Shown here piece by piece: positions 1 through 8,776 of a DNA stretch of 64,000 bases. The number at the start of each line of letters is the position of its first letter. Within the stretch, counting starts at the first letter, position 1. Position numbers and translations under genes: made by a program. Location of the stretch: NCBI RefSeq assembly GCF_002379085.1, contig NZ_NBZW01000022.1, positions 1 to 64,000 on the forward strand, written 5' to 3'. The notes beneath the pieces are model-generated. The model was not told the DNA's origin and searched no databases. It worked only from the letters and a program-made list of their open reading frames with translations. Origin of the DNA: Polaromonas sp. AET17H-212 (lineage in GTDB: Bacteria > Pseudomonadota > Gammaproteobacteria > Burkholderiales > Burkholderiaceae_C).

Positions 1-969
1 TCCCTCCCCCCGCCCCAACACCACTGGGTGCTGCCCTTTGCCGCCTGCGCCTCCGATGACTGGCTGCCTGCCGTCCAAGCCATGCCGCCCGCCGCCTCGC
101 GCCACCTGGGCAAGTTGCTGCAGGGCATGAAGCGGGTCCACACCGACAGCGGCGATGTGCGCTCGCTGTCGCCGCCGCACGAGCGGGTACTGGCCCGTGC
201 GCTGGGCCTGCAGGCGCCCGACGGCCTGATCCCCTGGGCGGCCTGGGAACAACTGCAGGGCGGCGGCGCACCGGCGGCCCGGGCCTGGGCGTTCATCACG
301 CCCTGCCACTGGGCCATGGGCCGCGAACACGCCACCATGACCGACCCGGCCGCGCTGGACCTGTCCGAGGCTGAGTCGCGCACGCTGCTGGCGGCCATGC
401 AGCCCTATTTCGAGACCTACGGCATCACGCTGCACCATGCGGCGCCGACACGCTGGCTGGCCGAGGGCGAGCTGTTTCGCGACCTGCCCAGTGCCTCGCT
501 GGACCGTGTGCTGGGCCGCAATGTGGACCCCTGGCTGCCCGGCGGCGTTCCCGGCCGCGCCATGCGGTTGCTGCAAAACGAAATGCAGATGCTGCTCTAC
601 ACCCACGCGGTCAACGATGCGCGTGCGGCAGGAAGGCAGTTGGCCGTCAACTCCTTCTGGATCAGCGGCAGCGGCGCCTTGCCTGACTCCTTTCATGCCA
701 GGGTGCCGCCCGACACCACGGTCTCACGCAGCCTGGCACAGGCCGCGTTCAGCGACGACTGGGCCGCCTATACACACGCCTGGACGGCGCTTGATGCCAG
801 CGAAGGCGCGCGGCTGCTCGCCTTGCAGCAAGGCGGCGCGAGCGTCCGGCTGAGCCTGTGCGGCGAGCGCAACGCCCAGACCTTTGAAACCACCTCCACC
901 GGAATTCTCTCCCGCATGAAAAGTCTTTTTGGCCAGCAGCCCTTGTCGACCCTGCTCGAGCAGCTATGA
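1..969 (+). CDS. RpfE-like / phosphoglycerate-mutase-like protein, left-truncated
   Basis: The frame is open from the first base of the window, so the true start lies to the left; the GTG at 28 is an internal codon. The visible part is about 322 residues ending at TGA 967-969. It resembles the RpfE-type proteins that sit directly before recJ in Comamonadaceae, often annotated as a regulatory protein of RpfE type or as a cofactor-independent phosphoglycerate-mutase relative. I see no signal peptide or membrane segment in the visible part. The stop overlaps the recJ start in an ATGA, so the two are probably translationally coupled. Biochemical function is unknown; the family name rests on recall of neighbourhood and character. 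Confidence 0.6.
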   Translation, partial: SLPPPQHHWVLPFAACASDDWLPAVQAMPPAASRHLGKLLQGMKRVHTDSGDVRSLSPPHERVLARALGLQAPDGLIPWAAWEQLQGGGAPAARAWAFITPCHWAMGREHATMTDPAALDLSEAESRTLLAAMQPYFETYGITLHHAAPTRWLAEGELFRDLPSASLDRVLGRNVDPWLPGGVPGRAMRLLQNEMQMLLYTHAVNDARAAGRQLAVNSFWISGSGALPDSFHARVPPDTTVSRSLAQAAFSDDWAAYTHAWTALDASEGARLLALQQGGASVRLSLCGERNAQTFETTSTGILSRMKSLFGQQPLSTLLEQL

Positions 970-2690
970 AAATAATAGTACGCGAAGCACCGCCGCGCAG
1001 CGTGTGGGCGCTGCAGCAGGCCGGCGTCCACCCCTTGCTGGCGCAGTTGTATGCCGCGCGCGGGGTGCGCACCGCCGATGAACTCGACGACGGCCTGGCG
1101 CGGCTGCTGCCACCGGCGACCATGAAAGGCACGCTGGAGGCCGCCGTGCTGCTGGCCGATGCCATCGCCGCGAACAAAAAAATCTGCGTGGTGGCCGACT
1201 ACGACTGCGACGGCGCCACCGCCTGCGCGGTCGCGCTGCGCGGCCTGCGCCTGCTGGGTGCCACCCAGGTCGGCTACATCGTGCCCGACCGGGTGGTCGA
1301 CGGCTACGGGCTGACCGCGTCGATTGCCGAACGCGTCAAGGCCACCGGCGCCGACCTTCTGGTGACGGTGGACAACGGCATCGCCAGCATCGACGGCGTG
1401 GCGCGCGCGCGCGGCCTGGGCATGCAGGTGCTGGTGACCGACCACCACCTGCCGGCGCTGCGGGACGGAGCCATCGTGCTGCCCGACGCCGACGTGATCG
1501 TCAACCCGAACCAGCCCGGCTGCACGTTCGAGAGCAAGGCCATGGCCGGCGTGGGTGTGATGTTTTATGTGCTGCTCGCATTGCGCGCGGAATTGCGCAA
1601 GCGCGGCGTGTTCGATGCCACCACACAACCCAAGCTCGACGCCCTGCTGCCTCTGGTGGCGCTCGGCACCGTCGCCGACGTCGTCAGACTCGATGCCAAC
1701 AACCGCCGCCTGGTGGCGCAAGGCCTCAAGCGCATACGCAGCGGCGCCCTGCCAGCCGGCCTGGCTGCGCTGTTCACCGCTGCCGGCCGCGTTGCGGCGG
1801 TGGCCACCGGTTTCGACTTTGGTTTTGCCGTCGGCCCGCGCATCAACGCCGCCGGCCGGCTCAGCGACATGACCCTGGGCATCGAATGCCTGCTGACCGA
1901 CGATGCGGGCCGCGCCGACGAACTCGCCAAAACCCTGGACGGCATCAACCGCGAGCGGCGCGACATCGAGGCCGGCATGCGCGAGCAGGCGCAGTACGCG
2001 GCCGACGCGATGATCGACGAGGACGAGGAGCCGCCGCCGGCGATCGCCATTTTCGACCCCGACTTCCACGAAGGCGTGGTTGGCATCGTGGCCTCGCGCA
2101 TCAAGGACAAACTGCACCGCCCGACCTTTGTGTTTGCCGCCAGCCAGGCGCCGGGCAAGGAACACGAGCTCAAGGGTTCTGGCCGGTCCATCCCCGGTTT
2201 TCACCTGCGCGATGCGCTGGATCTCGTGGCCAAACGCCACCCCGGCGTGTTGCTGCGTTTCGGCGGCCATGCGATGGCGGCCGGCTGCACGATCACCGAG
2301 GAGCACTTCGAGGTGTTCGAGCAGGCGCTGCAGCAGGTGGCGCACGAGTGGCTGGACGCCGCCACCTTGCTGCGCCGCCTCGACACCGACGGCCCGCTGG
2401 CGCCCGAGTACCGGCGCGCCGACCTGGTGGACACGCTGCACAAAGAGGTCTGGGGCCAGGGTTTTGCGGCACCGACCTTCAGCGAGGAGGTCGAGGTCGT
2501 CTCGCAGCGGCTGGTCGGCGAAAAACACCTGTCGCTCAAGCTCAAGCACCAGGGCCAGCCGGTGGACGGCATCTGGTTCGGCCACACCGAGACGCTGCCG
2601 GCACGCGTCAAACTCGCCTTCCGGCTCGATGCCGACGAATGGCAGGGCATCAAACGCGTGCGTTTTCTGGTGGAGGCCGCCGAAATATGA
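966..2690 (+). CDS. recJ: Single-stranded-DNA-specific exonuclease RecJ
   Basis: RecJ degrades single-stranded DNA 5' to 3' in RecF-pathway recombination, mismatch repair and base excision repair. The 574-residue protein has the usual family length. Motif I DYDCDG lies at residues 78-83, VTVDNG follows near 134-139, and the eponymous DHH is at 159-161. The downstream blocks GTVADVV, GPRINAAGRLSD, GSGRSIPGFHLRDAL (DHHA1-like) and RFGGHAMAAG are all present, followed by the C-terminal OB-fold region. The ATG sits inside the stop of the upstream gene (ATGA, 966-969). The stop at 2688-2690 abuts a dispersed palindromic repeat. No essential residue looks missing. Confidence 0.97.
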   Translation: MKIIVREAPPRSVWALQQAGVHPLLAQLYAARGVRTADELDDGLARLLPPATMKGTLEAAVLLADAIAANKKICVVADYDCDGATACAVALRGLRLLGATQVGYIVPDRVVDGYGLTASIAERVKATGADLLVTVDNGIASIDGVARARGLGMQVLVTDHHLPALRDGAIVLPDADVIVNPNQPGCTFESKAMAGVGVMFYVLLALRAELRKRGVFDATTQPKLDALLPLVALGTVADVVRLDANNRRLVAQGLKRIRSGALPAGLAALFTAAGRVAAVATGFDFGFAVGPRINAAGRLSDMTLGIECLLTDDAGRADELAKTLDGINRERRDIEAGMREQAQYAADAMIDEDEEPPPAIAIFDPDFHEGVVGIVASRIKDKLHRPTFVFAASQAPGKEHELKGSGRSIPGFHLRDALDLVAKRHPGVLLRFGGHAMAAGCTITEEHFEVFEQALQQVAHEWLDAATLLRRLDTDGPLAPEYRRADLVDTLHKEVWGQGFAAPTFSEEVEVVSQRLVGEKHLSLKLKHQGQPVDGIWFGHTETLPARVKLAFRLDADEWQGIKRVRFLVEAAEI

Positions 2691-2757
2691 AGGATTCTGG
2701 CCTCCAGCCCAACCAGGACGGGCGCCAGCAGCTATTGATTTGCTAGCATCTTTGGCC
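2691..2757 (-). repeat. Short dispersed palindromic repeat, copy A
   Basis: This copy of a short intergenic repeat seen at least seven times in the window starts immediately after the recJ stop. Read on the minus strand it contains a small hairpin core (GCTAGCAAATCAATAGCTG) followed by a GC-rich tail with the shared GGGCTGGAGGCC element. Similar core and tail occur at 3113, 25889, 27700, 27811, 56962 and 57903. Confidence 0.65.
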
Positions 2758-3018
2758 GGCACAGCCTGCCAGCACACTGACACCGAGCGTCCGCGCATGA
2801 GCGATCCGCTCGCCGCGTCCCCCGTCCCTGGCCCAAGTCGCGCCCACACTGGCCGGGCCGGGGCTGGGCGCGGGGCGCGGCAACGCGCACCCGGGGTTGT
2901 AGCCCTTGTCCGACGGCCGCAGGCAGGGGCAGCCTACAGCCGGCGGCCGCCGCCGCGCTCATGATCTGGAACAGAAGATGCGCTTCCCGGTGCATCCAGA
3001 AACCTCCCAGAGGAACAC
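2758..3018. other. Intergenic stretch without a recognised gene
   Basis: The gap between recJ and the 24-residue membrane peptide is GC-rich and, after repeat copy A, shows no convincing coding frame on either strand. The one open frame of moderate size on the minus strand (2732-2995) has low-complexity Ala/Arg/Pro composition typical of non-coding GC-rich DNA. It presumably holds the promoter and leader of the small membrane peptide; an AGAGGA ribosome-binding site lies at 3009-3014. Confidence 0.5.
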
Positions 3019-3093
3019 ATGAACACCATCATTTACATCGTCGGCCTGGTCGTCATCATCGGCTTCATCCTGTCCTACTTCGGCTTTCGCTGA
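3019..3093 (+). CDS. 24-residue single-pass membrane peptide
   Basis: ATG at 3019 follows an AGAGGA ribosome-binding site by a few bases and gives a 24-residue product, MNTIIYIVGLVVIIGFILSY then FGFR. Almost the whole peptide is one hydrophobic helix with a terminal Phe-Gly-Phe-Arg cap. Very similar mini-proteins (MNT-IYI-GL...) are, as I recall, common and unannotated in Burkholderiales. Function is unknown; membrane stress or complex assembly would be guesses. A dispersed repeat copy follows 20 bases downstream. Confidence 0.7.
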   Translation: MNTIIYIVGLVVIIGFILSYFGFR

Positions 3094-3112
3094 AATCCGC
3101 ACGGGCGCAGAA

Positions 3113-3176
3113 AATGCTATCGAATAAATAGCTGCCTGCGTCCGTCCTTCAAGGGCTGAAGGCGAAAAAGACGTGA
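3113..3176 (+). repeat. Short dispersed palindromic repeat, copy B
   Basis: The copy reads GCTATCGAATAAATAGCTGC followed by a GC-rich tail containing AAGGGCTGAAGGC. The first 17 bases form a hairpin (GCTAT...ATAGC). It lies between the small membrane peptide and the convergent glutathione S-transferase gene, about 5 bases before the GST stop. Confidence 0.75.
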
Positions 3177-3180
3177 AGAT

Positions 3181-3852
3181 TCAGTGCAGCAGGGTGTATT
3201 CCCCGCCGCGCGCAATGGCCCGCTGGTAGGCCGGCCGCGTGTGAATGCGCGCCAGAAAAGCCATCAGCTTCGGACGGCTGGCGTCCAGCCCGCCGCGCGC
3301 TGCCGCCGCCTCCAGTACAAAACTCAGCTGGATATCCGCGCCGCTGAACGCCTCACCGGCAAACCAGGTGCTTTTTCCCAGTTCTCCCTCCAGATAGTCC
3401 AGGTGCTGCCTGATCTGCGGCTCGATGAAGGCCGCCTTGGTCTTGGCGCTGATGGCTTTGGCAATCGGCTTGGCAAAAAACGGCATGGGGGTGCTTGCGA
3501 TCTTGTCGAACACCAGTTTGAGCAGCAGCGGCGACATGGCCGAGCCCTCGGCGTAATGCAGCCAGTAGGTGTAGCGCAGCCGCGCCGGTGTTCCCGCCGC
3601 CGGCGCGAGTTTTCCGGCGCCGTAACGCTCGACGAGGTAGTCAATGATGGCGCCCGACTCGGCCAGGGTCAGCTCGCCGTCGGTGATGACCGGCGACTTG
3701 CCCAGCGGATGCACGGCGCGCAAGGCCGCCGGTGCCAGCATGGTTTGGGGGTCGCGCTCGTAACGCTGGATCTCGTAGTCCACGCCCAGTTCTTCCAGCA
3801 GCCAGAGGATGCGTTGCGAGCGGGAGTGGTTGAGGTGGTGGACAGTGATCAT
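3181..3852 (-). CDS. Glutathione S-transferase family protein
   Basis: This is a cytosolic glutathione transferase-like protein of 223 residues, the usual length. An N-terminal thioredoxin fold opens with MITVHHLNHSRSQRILWLLE, where Ser10 or Ser12 is the likely glutathione-activating residue. The cis-proline segment GKSPVI and the ESGAIIDYL helix (glutathione gamma-Glu contacts) follow. The all-helical C-terminal domain starts near residue 85. Substrate cannot be told from sequence. It is convergent with the small membrane peptide and divergent from the PHP gene at 3944. Confidence 0.9.
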   Translation of the reverse strand: MITVHHLNHSRSQRILWLLEELGVDYEIQRYERDPQTMLAPAALRAVHPLGKSPVITDGELTLAESGAIIDYLVERYGAGKLAPAAGTPARLRYTYWLHYAEGSAMSPLLLKLVFDKIASTPMPFFAKPIAKAISAKTKAAFIEPQIRQHLDYLEGELGKSTWFAGEAFSGADIQLSFVLEAAAARGGLDASRPKLMAFLARIHTRPAYQRAIARGGEYTLLH

Positions 3853-3943
3853 GGGGCAATCCGGTGAGGTTCAGGAAGTGTTGCCATGGTAGGCCATGGC
3901 GGCGCGCGCAACGCCGACAGGGCATAAAGCCTAAAATGGTTTG

Positions 3944-4804
3944 GTGACCCTCAAAAACATCCTCAACGCCGACCTGCACTGCCACTCCGTGGTGTCGGAC
4001 GGCACCATGAGCCCCGAGGCACTGGCCGAACGGGCCAAAGCCAACGGCGTCGAACTCTGGGCGCTGACCGACCACGACGAGATCGGCGGCCAGCACCGCG
4101 CCGCGGCGGCGGCCCGGGCGCACGGCATGCATTACCTGACCGGCACCGAAATTTCGGTGACTTTTGCCGGCGAAACCGTGCACATCGTCGGCTTGGGCTT
4201 TGACCCCGACGACGCGGCCATGCAGCAGGGCCTGCGCAACACGCGCGGTGGTCGCGAACAGCGCGCCATGCAAATGTCCGACTCGCTGGCCAGGGCCGGC
4301 ATCCGCGGTGCCTATGAAGGTGCGCTGAAATTTGTCGGCAACCCGGACCTGATTTCGCGCACCCACTTTGCGCGCTTCCTGGTGGAGACCGGCGTCTGCC
4401 GGGAAACCTCCGAGGTGTTTCGCAAGTACCTGACCGAGGGCAAACCCGGCTACGTGCCGCACCACTGGGCCAGCCTGCAGGACGCCGTGGCCTGGATCAC
4501 CAGCGCCCAAGGCGTGGCGGTGATCGCCCACCCGGGGCGCTACAAATTCACCCCCAACGAAGAATACGCGCTGTTCACCGAATTCAAGTCCCATGGCGGG
4601 CAGGCGGTGGAAGTGGTGACCGGCAGCCACAGCACGCAGGAATATGTGAAATACGCCGAAACCGCCATGGAATTCGGCCTGGCCGCCTCGCGCGGCAGCG
4701 ACTTCCACAGCCCCGACGAAAGCCACACCGACCTGGGCACGCTGCCCTTTTTGCCCGGTCACCTGACCCCCGTCTGGGAGCTTCTGGAAGACCGGATCCG
4801 GTGA
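3944..4804 (+). CDS. PHP-domain phosphoesterase (TrpH/YciV family)
   Basis: The product belongs to the PHP family whose characterised members are 3',5'-nucleotide bisphosphatases and 5'-3' exoribonucleases (E. coli YciV/RNase AM). Metal-binding motifs are intact: DLHCHS near residue 10, LTDHDE near 44, GTEIS near 66, VIAHPGRYK near 190 and GSDFHSPDESH near 248. About 286 residues matches the family. Start is uncertain: an in-frame TTG at 3941 directly precedes GTG 3944, and GTG gives the more family-like MTLKNILNADLHCH beginning. No clear Shine-Dalgarno is visible. The stop overlaps the next start (GTGA). Confidence 0.88.
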   Translation: MTLKNILNADLHCHSVVSDGTMSPEALAERAKANGVELWALTDHDEIGGQHRAAAAARAHGMHYLTGTEISVTFAGETVHIVGLGFDPDDAAMQQGLRNTRGGREQRAMQMSDSLARAGIRGAYEGALKFVGNPDLISRTHFARFLVETGVCRETSEVFRKYLTEGKPGYVPHHWASLQDAVAWITSAQGVAVIAHPGRYKFTPNEEYALFTEFKSHGGQAVEVVTGSHSTQEYVKYAETAMEFGLAASRGSDFHSPDESHTDLGTLPFLPGHLTPVWELLEDRIR

Positions 4805-5706
4805 GCCGCACGCCTTCGGCCCTGGCGGGCATCACACTGGTCATTGCAGCCACCAGTTTTTTTGCGACGCTGGACACCACCACCAAGTTTGTCAGTGCCA
4901 GCGTGCCGCTGTTGATGGCCCTGTGGTTCCGCTACTTTTTCCAGGCGGTCGCCACCACGGCCGTGGTGCTGCCGCTGCGCGGCCTCAGCGTGCTGCGCAC
5001 CGCCCACCCGAAATTCCAGTGCCTGCGCGGCTTGCTGCTGCTGCTGAGCAGCCTGTTCGCCTTCCTGAGCCTCAAGTACATGCCGGTGGCCGAGTTCACC
5101 GCCATCGGCGCCATCGTGCCGCTGCTCATCACGCTGCTGGCCGCCACCGCGTTGGGCGAAAAAGTTTCGGCGCTGCGCTGGTCGCTGGTGCTCGGCGGTT
5201 TTGCCGGCACGCTGATCATCATTCGCCCCGGCGGCGAAGACTTCACCTGGGCCCTGCTGCTGCCGCTGGGCATGGTGGCGACCAACACCGGTTTCCAGGT
5301 GCTCACCAGCCGGCTGGCCAAAACCGAAGACCCGATCACCATGCACCTGTACACCGGCTGGGTCGGCACGCTGCTGGCCTCGCTGGCCCTGCCTTTTGTC
5401 TGGACCACCCTGCCCTCGTGGTCGCTGTGGGGCTGGCTGCTGCTGATGGGTGTGGCGGCCACCGTCGGGCATTTCATGCTGATCCTGGGCTACATGCGGG
5501 CGCCGGCCGCCACCCTGACACCCTACCTGTACGCCCAGATCGCTTTTGCGATGGTGGGCGGCTGGATCGCCTTTTCGCATGTGCCGGACGGCTGGTCCAT
5601 GATCGGTATGCTGATGATCGCCCTGTGCGGCGCGCTAGGGGCCTGGCTGACGGCGCGTGAAAGCCGGGCGCTGAAAGAGTTCAGTGTGCGGCCGGCAGAG
5701 TCCTGA
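4801..5706 (+). CDS. DMT-superfamily (EamA) transporter
   Basis: This is a 301-residue inner-membrane protein with about ten predicted hydrophobic helices arranged as two EamA repeats (roughly residues 5-140 and 150-290). EamA proteins export metabolites or amino acids. The nearest characterised relatives are the RhaT/YdcZ-like exporters, but no substrate can be assigned. A GTG start at 4801 overlaps the stop of the PHP gene by four bases, so the pair is probably one operon. The next gene starts 21 bases downstream. Confidence 0.88.
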   Translation: MSRTPSALAGITLVIAATSFFATLDTTTKFVSASVPLLMALWFRYFFQAVATTAVVLPLRGLSVLRTAHPKFQCLRGLLLLLSSLFAFLSLKYMPVAEFTAIGAIVPLLITLLAATALGEKVSALRWSLVLGGFAGTLIIIRPGGEDFTWALLLPLGMVATNTGFQVLTSRLAKTEDPITMHLYTGWVGTLLASLALPFVWTTLPSWSLWGWLLLMGVAATVGHFMLILGYMRAPAATLTPYLYAQIAFAMVGGWIAFSHVPDGWSMIGMLMIALCGALGAWLTARESRALKEFSVRPAES

Positions 5707-5727
5707 CATCCTTGCGAAACACCCACC

Positions 5728-6363
5728 ATGGCCCAGTATTTCGAGATTCACCCCGACAACCCGCAAGTGCGCCTGCTCAAACAGGCGGTGGCGCTGCTGA
5801 CGCGCGGCGCCATCATCGCCGTGCCCACGGATTCGAGCTACGCGCTGGTGTGCCACCTCGACGACAAGACGGCGGCCGACAGCCTGCGACGCATCCGCGG
5901 GGTGGACGACAAACACCACCTGACACTGCTGTGCCGCGACCTCAGCGAGCTGGCCAACTATGCCCGCGTCGACAACAAACAGTTCAGGTTGATCAAGGCT
6001 GCCACGCCAGGGCCCTACACCTTCATCCTTGAGGCCAGCAAGGAAGTGCCGCGGCGCCTGAGCCACCCCTCGCGCAAGACCATCGGCCTGCGTGTTCCCG
6101 GGCACAAGACCCTGCAGGCGCTGCTGGAGCTGCACGGCGCGCCGCTGCTGGCCACCACGCTGATCCCGCCGGGCCAGACCGAACCACTGAACGACGCGGG
6201 CGAGATTCGCGACCAGATGGAACACGACCTGGCGGCGGTCATTGATGCCGGCGCCTGCCCCAAGGAAGCCACCACGGTGATCGACCTGACCGCCATGGGC
6301 CAGGGCGGTGACCTTGTGGTCGTGCGGCAAGGGCGCGGCGATTTGGCAGCGTTGGGCTTGTAG
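5728..6363 (+). CDS. YciO/Sua5/YrdC family protein
   Basis: The 211-residue protein has the YrdC fold used by threonylcarbamoyl-AMP synthases in tRNA t6A modification. The opening AVALLTRGAIIAVPTDSSYA, the KHHLTLLCRDL block and SHPSRKTIGLRVPGH are typical. Length and the KHH variant fit the YciO subgroup rather than TsaC proper, and YciO is not known to replace TsaC fully. A role in tRNA or RNA metabolism is therefore likely but not certain. It lies 21 bases after the DMT transporter and is followed by a dispersed GC-rich repeat. Confidence 0.88.
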   Translation: MAQYFEIHPDNPQVRLLKQAVALLTRGAIIAVPTDSSYALVCHLDDKTAADSLRRIRGVDDKHHLTLLCRDLSELANYARVDNKQFRLIKAATPGPYTFILEASKEVPRRLSHPSRKTIGLRVPGHKTLQALLELHGAPLLATTLIPPGQTEPLNDAGEIRDQMEHDLAAVIDAGACPKEATTVIDLTAMGQGGDLVVVRQGRGDLAALGL

Positions 6364-6364
6364 A

Positions 6365-6464
6365 GCCCCCACGGGCGCTCACTGCGTGTAGCTTCCTGCC
6401 CCCCGAGGGGGCCGCTGCACCTGCGGCCCGGCAAAGCCGGTTCCGCGGCCCCGGCTGATCTGAA
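6365..6464 (+). repeat. GC-rich dispersed repeat, family R4, intergenic copy
   Basis: A roughly 100-base sequence starts two bases after the upstream stop. It contains GAGGGGGCCGCTGCACCTGC followed by GGCCCGGCAAAGCC. The same sequence, at about 85 percent identity by eye and in inverted orientation, occurs inside fdhD at 31267-31367. The flanks here also pair: CCTGCCCCCC near 6396 with GGGGGGCAGG near 6507, so the whole intergenic gap can fold into a long hairpin. Confidence 0.8.
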
Positions 6465-6533
6465 GAGCTCCCCCGCGGGAGCAACGCAGTACGAAGCGAC
6501 AAGCGTGGGGGGCAGGTCTGAGACAATTGGCGG

Positions 6534-7202
6534 ATGGACTTTGCCAACCTGATTCAAACCGTCGCCATTTACGCGCTTCCCGTGCTGTTTGCCATCACCG
6601 TGCACGAGGCGGCGCACGGTTACGTGGCCCGGCACTTCGGCGACAACACGGCCTGGATGCTGGGCCGCGTGACGCTCAACCCGCTCAAACACATCGACCC
6701 AGTGGGCACCATCCTGATGCCGCTGGTGCTTTACTTCGCGACCTCGGGCGCCTTTTTGTTCGGTTATGCCAAACCGGTGCCGGTGCAGTTCGGCAAGCTG
6801 CGCAACCCCAAGCGCCACATGATCTGGGTGGCGCTGGCCGGTCCGGGCGCCAACCTGGTCCAGGCCCTGCTCTGGGGCATCGCGCTGTACCTGCTGCAGG
6901 GCGCGGGCATCAGCGAGCCCTTTTTCATCAAGATGTGCCAGGCCGGCATTCTGGTCAATGTTGTGATGCTGGTGTTCAACCTGTTCCCCTTGCCGCCGCT
7001 CGATGGCGGCCGCGTGCTGGTGGGTTTGTTGCCCTGGAAACAGGCCATGCTGGTCTCGCGCGTGGAGCCCTGGGGGTTTTTCATCGTGATGGCGCTGGTG
7101 ATTGCCGGCGTGATCACCAACCTGTGGATGCGACCGCTGATGACGCTGACCTACGCCCTTCTTGAAATCGTGCTGACGCCTCTGGCGATGCTGGTGCAAT
7201 GA
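6534..7202 (+). CDS. Site-2-protease-like M50 family membrane metalloprotease
   Basis: The 222-residue protein is an integral membrane peptidase of the M50 family. The zinc motif HEAAH is at residues 24-28 inside the first helices, and the third-ligand motif NLFPLPPLDGGRV lies near 148-160. It lacks PDZ or CBS domains and matches the short YwhC/YdcA-like group. Substrate is unknown. It ends ten bases before trpS, on the same strand, and follows the R4 repeat, which probably separates it transcriptionally from the YciO gene. Confidence 0.92.
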   Translation: MDFANLIQTVAIYALPVLFAITVHEAAHGYVARHFGDNTAWMLGRVTLNPLKHIDPVGTILMPLVLYFATSGAFLFGYAKPVPVQFGKLRNPKRHMIWVALAGPGANLVQALLWGIALYLLQGAGISEPFFIKMCQAGILVNVVMLVFNLFPLPPLDGGRVLVGLLPWKQAMLVSRVEPWGFFIVMALVIAGVITNLWMRPLMTLTYALLEIVLTPLAMLVQ

Positions 7203-7212
7203 CCCTGGACAA

Positions 7213-8562
7213 ATGATGACAAACAAGCCTTCCGACGCCGCCGCGCGCCCCGCCACTTCGCCTACGCCCCAGCGTTTTCTCACCGGCATCACCACCACCG
7301 GCACGCCGCACCTGGGCAACTACGTCGGCTCGATCCGTCCCTCCGTCGCCGCCAGCATCGGCGCCGGCGCCGAGAGCTTTTATTTCCTGGCCGACTACCA
7401 TGCACTGATCAAGTGCGACGAGCCGGCGCGCATCCAGCAGTCCACGCTGGAGATCGCCGCCAGCTGGCTGGCTGCCGGGCTGGACCCGGAACGCGTGACC
7501 TTCTACCGCCAGTCCGACATTCCCGAGATTCCCGAACTGACCTGGCTGCTGACCTGCGTGACGGCCAAGGGCGTGCTCAACCGCGCCCATGCCTACAAGG
7601 CCTCGGTGGACAAAAACACCGCCGCCGGCAACGACCCCGACGCCGATGTCAGCGCGGGCCTGTTCATGTACCCGGTGCTCATGGGCGCCGACATCCTGAT
7701 GTTCAAGGCCCACCAGGTGCCGGTCGGGCGCGACCAGATCCAGCACATCGAGATGGCGCGCGACATGGCGCAGCGTTTCAACCATCTCTACGGCGAACAC
7801 TTTGTGCTGCCGCAGGCGCTGATCGAGGAGTCTGTTGCCTTGCTGCCCGGCCTGGACGGCCGCAAGATGAGCAAGAGCTACGACAACACCATTCCGCTGT
7901 TCACGCCGCGTGAGCAGTTGAAAAAACTCATCGCCGGCATCGTCACCGACTCGCGCGCACCGGGCGAACCCAAGGAGACCGAAGGCTCGGCCCTGTTCCA
8001 GATCTACCAGGCGTTTGCCAGCGAGACCGAAACCGCCGCGCTGCGCCAGGCCTACCGCGAAGGGATTGCCTGGGGCGACGCCAAGCAGCGCCTGTTCGAA
8101 CGGATTGACCAGGAAGTGGCGCCCATGCGTGCCCAGTACCAGGCCCTGATGAAAGACCCCGCCAGGATAGAAGCCATCCTGCAGGCCGGCGCCGACAAGG
8201 CACGCAAGCTCGCGGCCCCCTTCCTGCGGGAACTGCGCCACGCGGTGGGCCTGCGCAACCTCGGCGCCCAGACGAACGCCGTCACCACAGCGAAGGCCGC
8301 CAAGGCCTCCCTGCCGGTCTTCAAGCAATACCGGGAGGCCGATGGCAAGTTCCATTTCAAGCTGGTCGACCCCCAGGGCCAGCTGTTGCTGCAAAGCTAC
8401 GGCTTCGATGCCCCCAAGGAGGCCGCGCAGGCGATTGGTCTGCTGCAAACCCAGGGCGCCAGCGCACTCGACGGTCTACGGGAAAAACTGCAGCCTCTCC
8501 CCGGCATCACTGCGGCAACACTGAATTCGGCTTTGCAGCAACTGGTCGAAGCGCGGTCCTGA
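7213..8562 (+). CDS. trpS: Tryptophan--tRNA ligase with C-terminal YegP-like extension
   Basis: TrpRS charges tRNA-Trp. The class I signatures are HLGN at residues 33-36 (HIGH) and KMSKS at 218-222. The catalytic and anticodon-binding core ends near residue 345. The protein is 449 residues, about 110 longer than E. coli TrpRS. The extra C-terminus contains FKQYREADGKFHFKLVDPQG then LLLQSYGF, which resembles the DUF1508/YegP fold. ATG codons stand at 7213 and 7216 and either could start. The gene follows the M50 protease by ten bases. Confidence 0.96.
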   Translation: MMTNKPSDAAARPATSPTPQRFLTGITTTGTPHLGNYVGSIRPSVAASIGAGAESFYFLADYHALIKCDEPARIQQSTLEIAASWLAAGLDPERVTFYRQSDIPEIPELTWLLTCVTAKGVLNRAHAYKASVDKNTAAGNDPDADVSAGLFMYPVLMGADILMFKAHQVPVGRDQIQHIEMARDMAQRFNHLYGEHFVLPQALIEESVALLPGLDGRKMSKSYDNTIPLFTPREQLKKLIAGIVTDSRAPGEPKETEGSALFQIYQAFASETETAALRQAYREGIAWGDAKQRLFERIDQEVAPMRAQYQALMKDPARIEAILQAGADKARKLAAPFLRELRHAVGLRNLGAQTNAVTTAKAAKASLPVFKQYREADGKFHFKLVDPQGQLLLQSYGFDAPKEAAQAIGLLQTQGASALDGLREKLQPLPGITAATLNSALQQLVEARS

Positions 8563-8776
8563 AGGTCGGGAAGGTCGGGGAGAAGCCGTCAAAACACTTG
8601 CGGGCACAGGAGCGCGACATCGATAAGTAATAAGAAAGGTTCAGTTTTCAGCTCCAAGCTGTGGATTAATTCCGGACTTAAAATCTATCGCTTACTCGCC
8701 AACTTGACAGTCCGCAGGTATGCTTACTTTTTGATCCAAATACCGACAATCTTTCACAACCTTACCGCCAGGCCCC

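Noticed and set aside
963-980. recJ start region GCTATGAAAATAATAG resembles the core of the short dispersed repeat
   Set aside because: The codons MKII are usual for recJ of this group and the repeat tail is missing, so it is most likely coincidence.
8704-8732. TTGACA box as promoter of the response-regulator gene
   Set aside because: No acceptable -10 hexamer at 16-18 base spacing; TACTTT is only 15 bases away and matches poorly.
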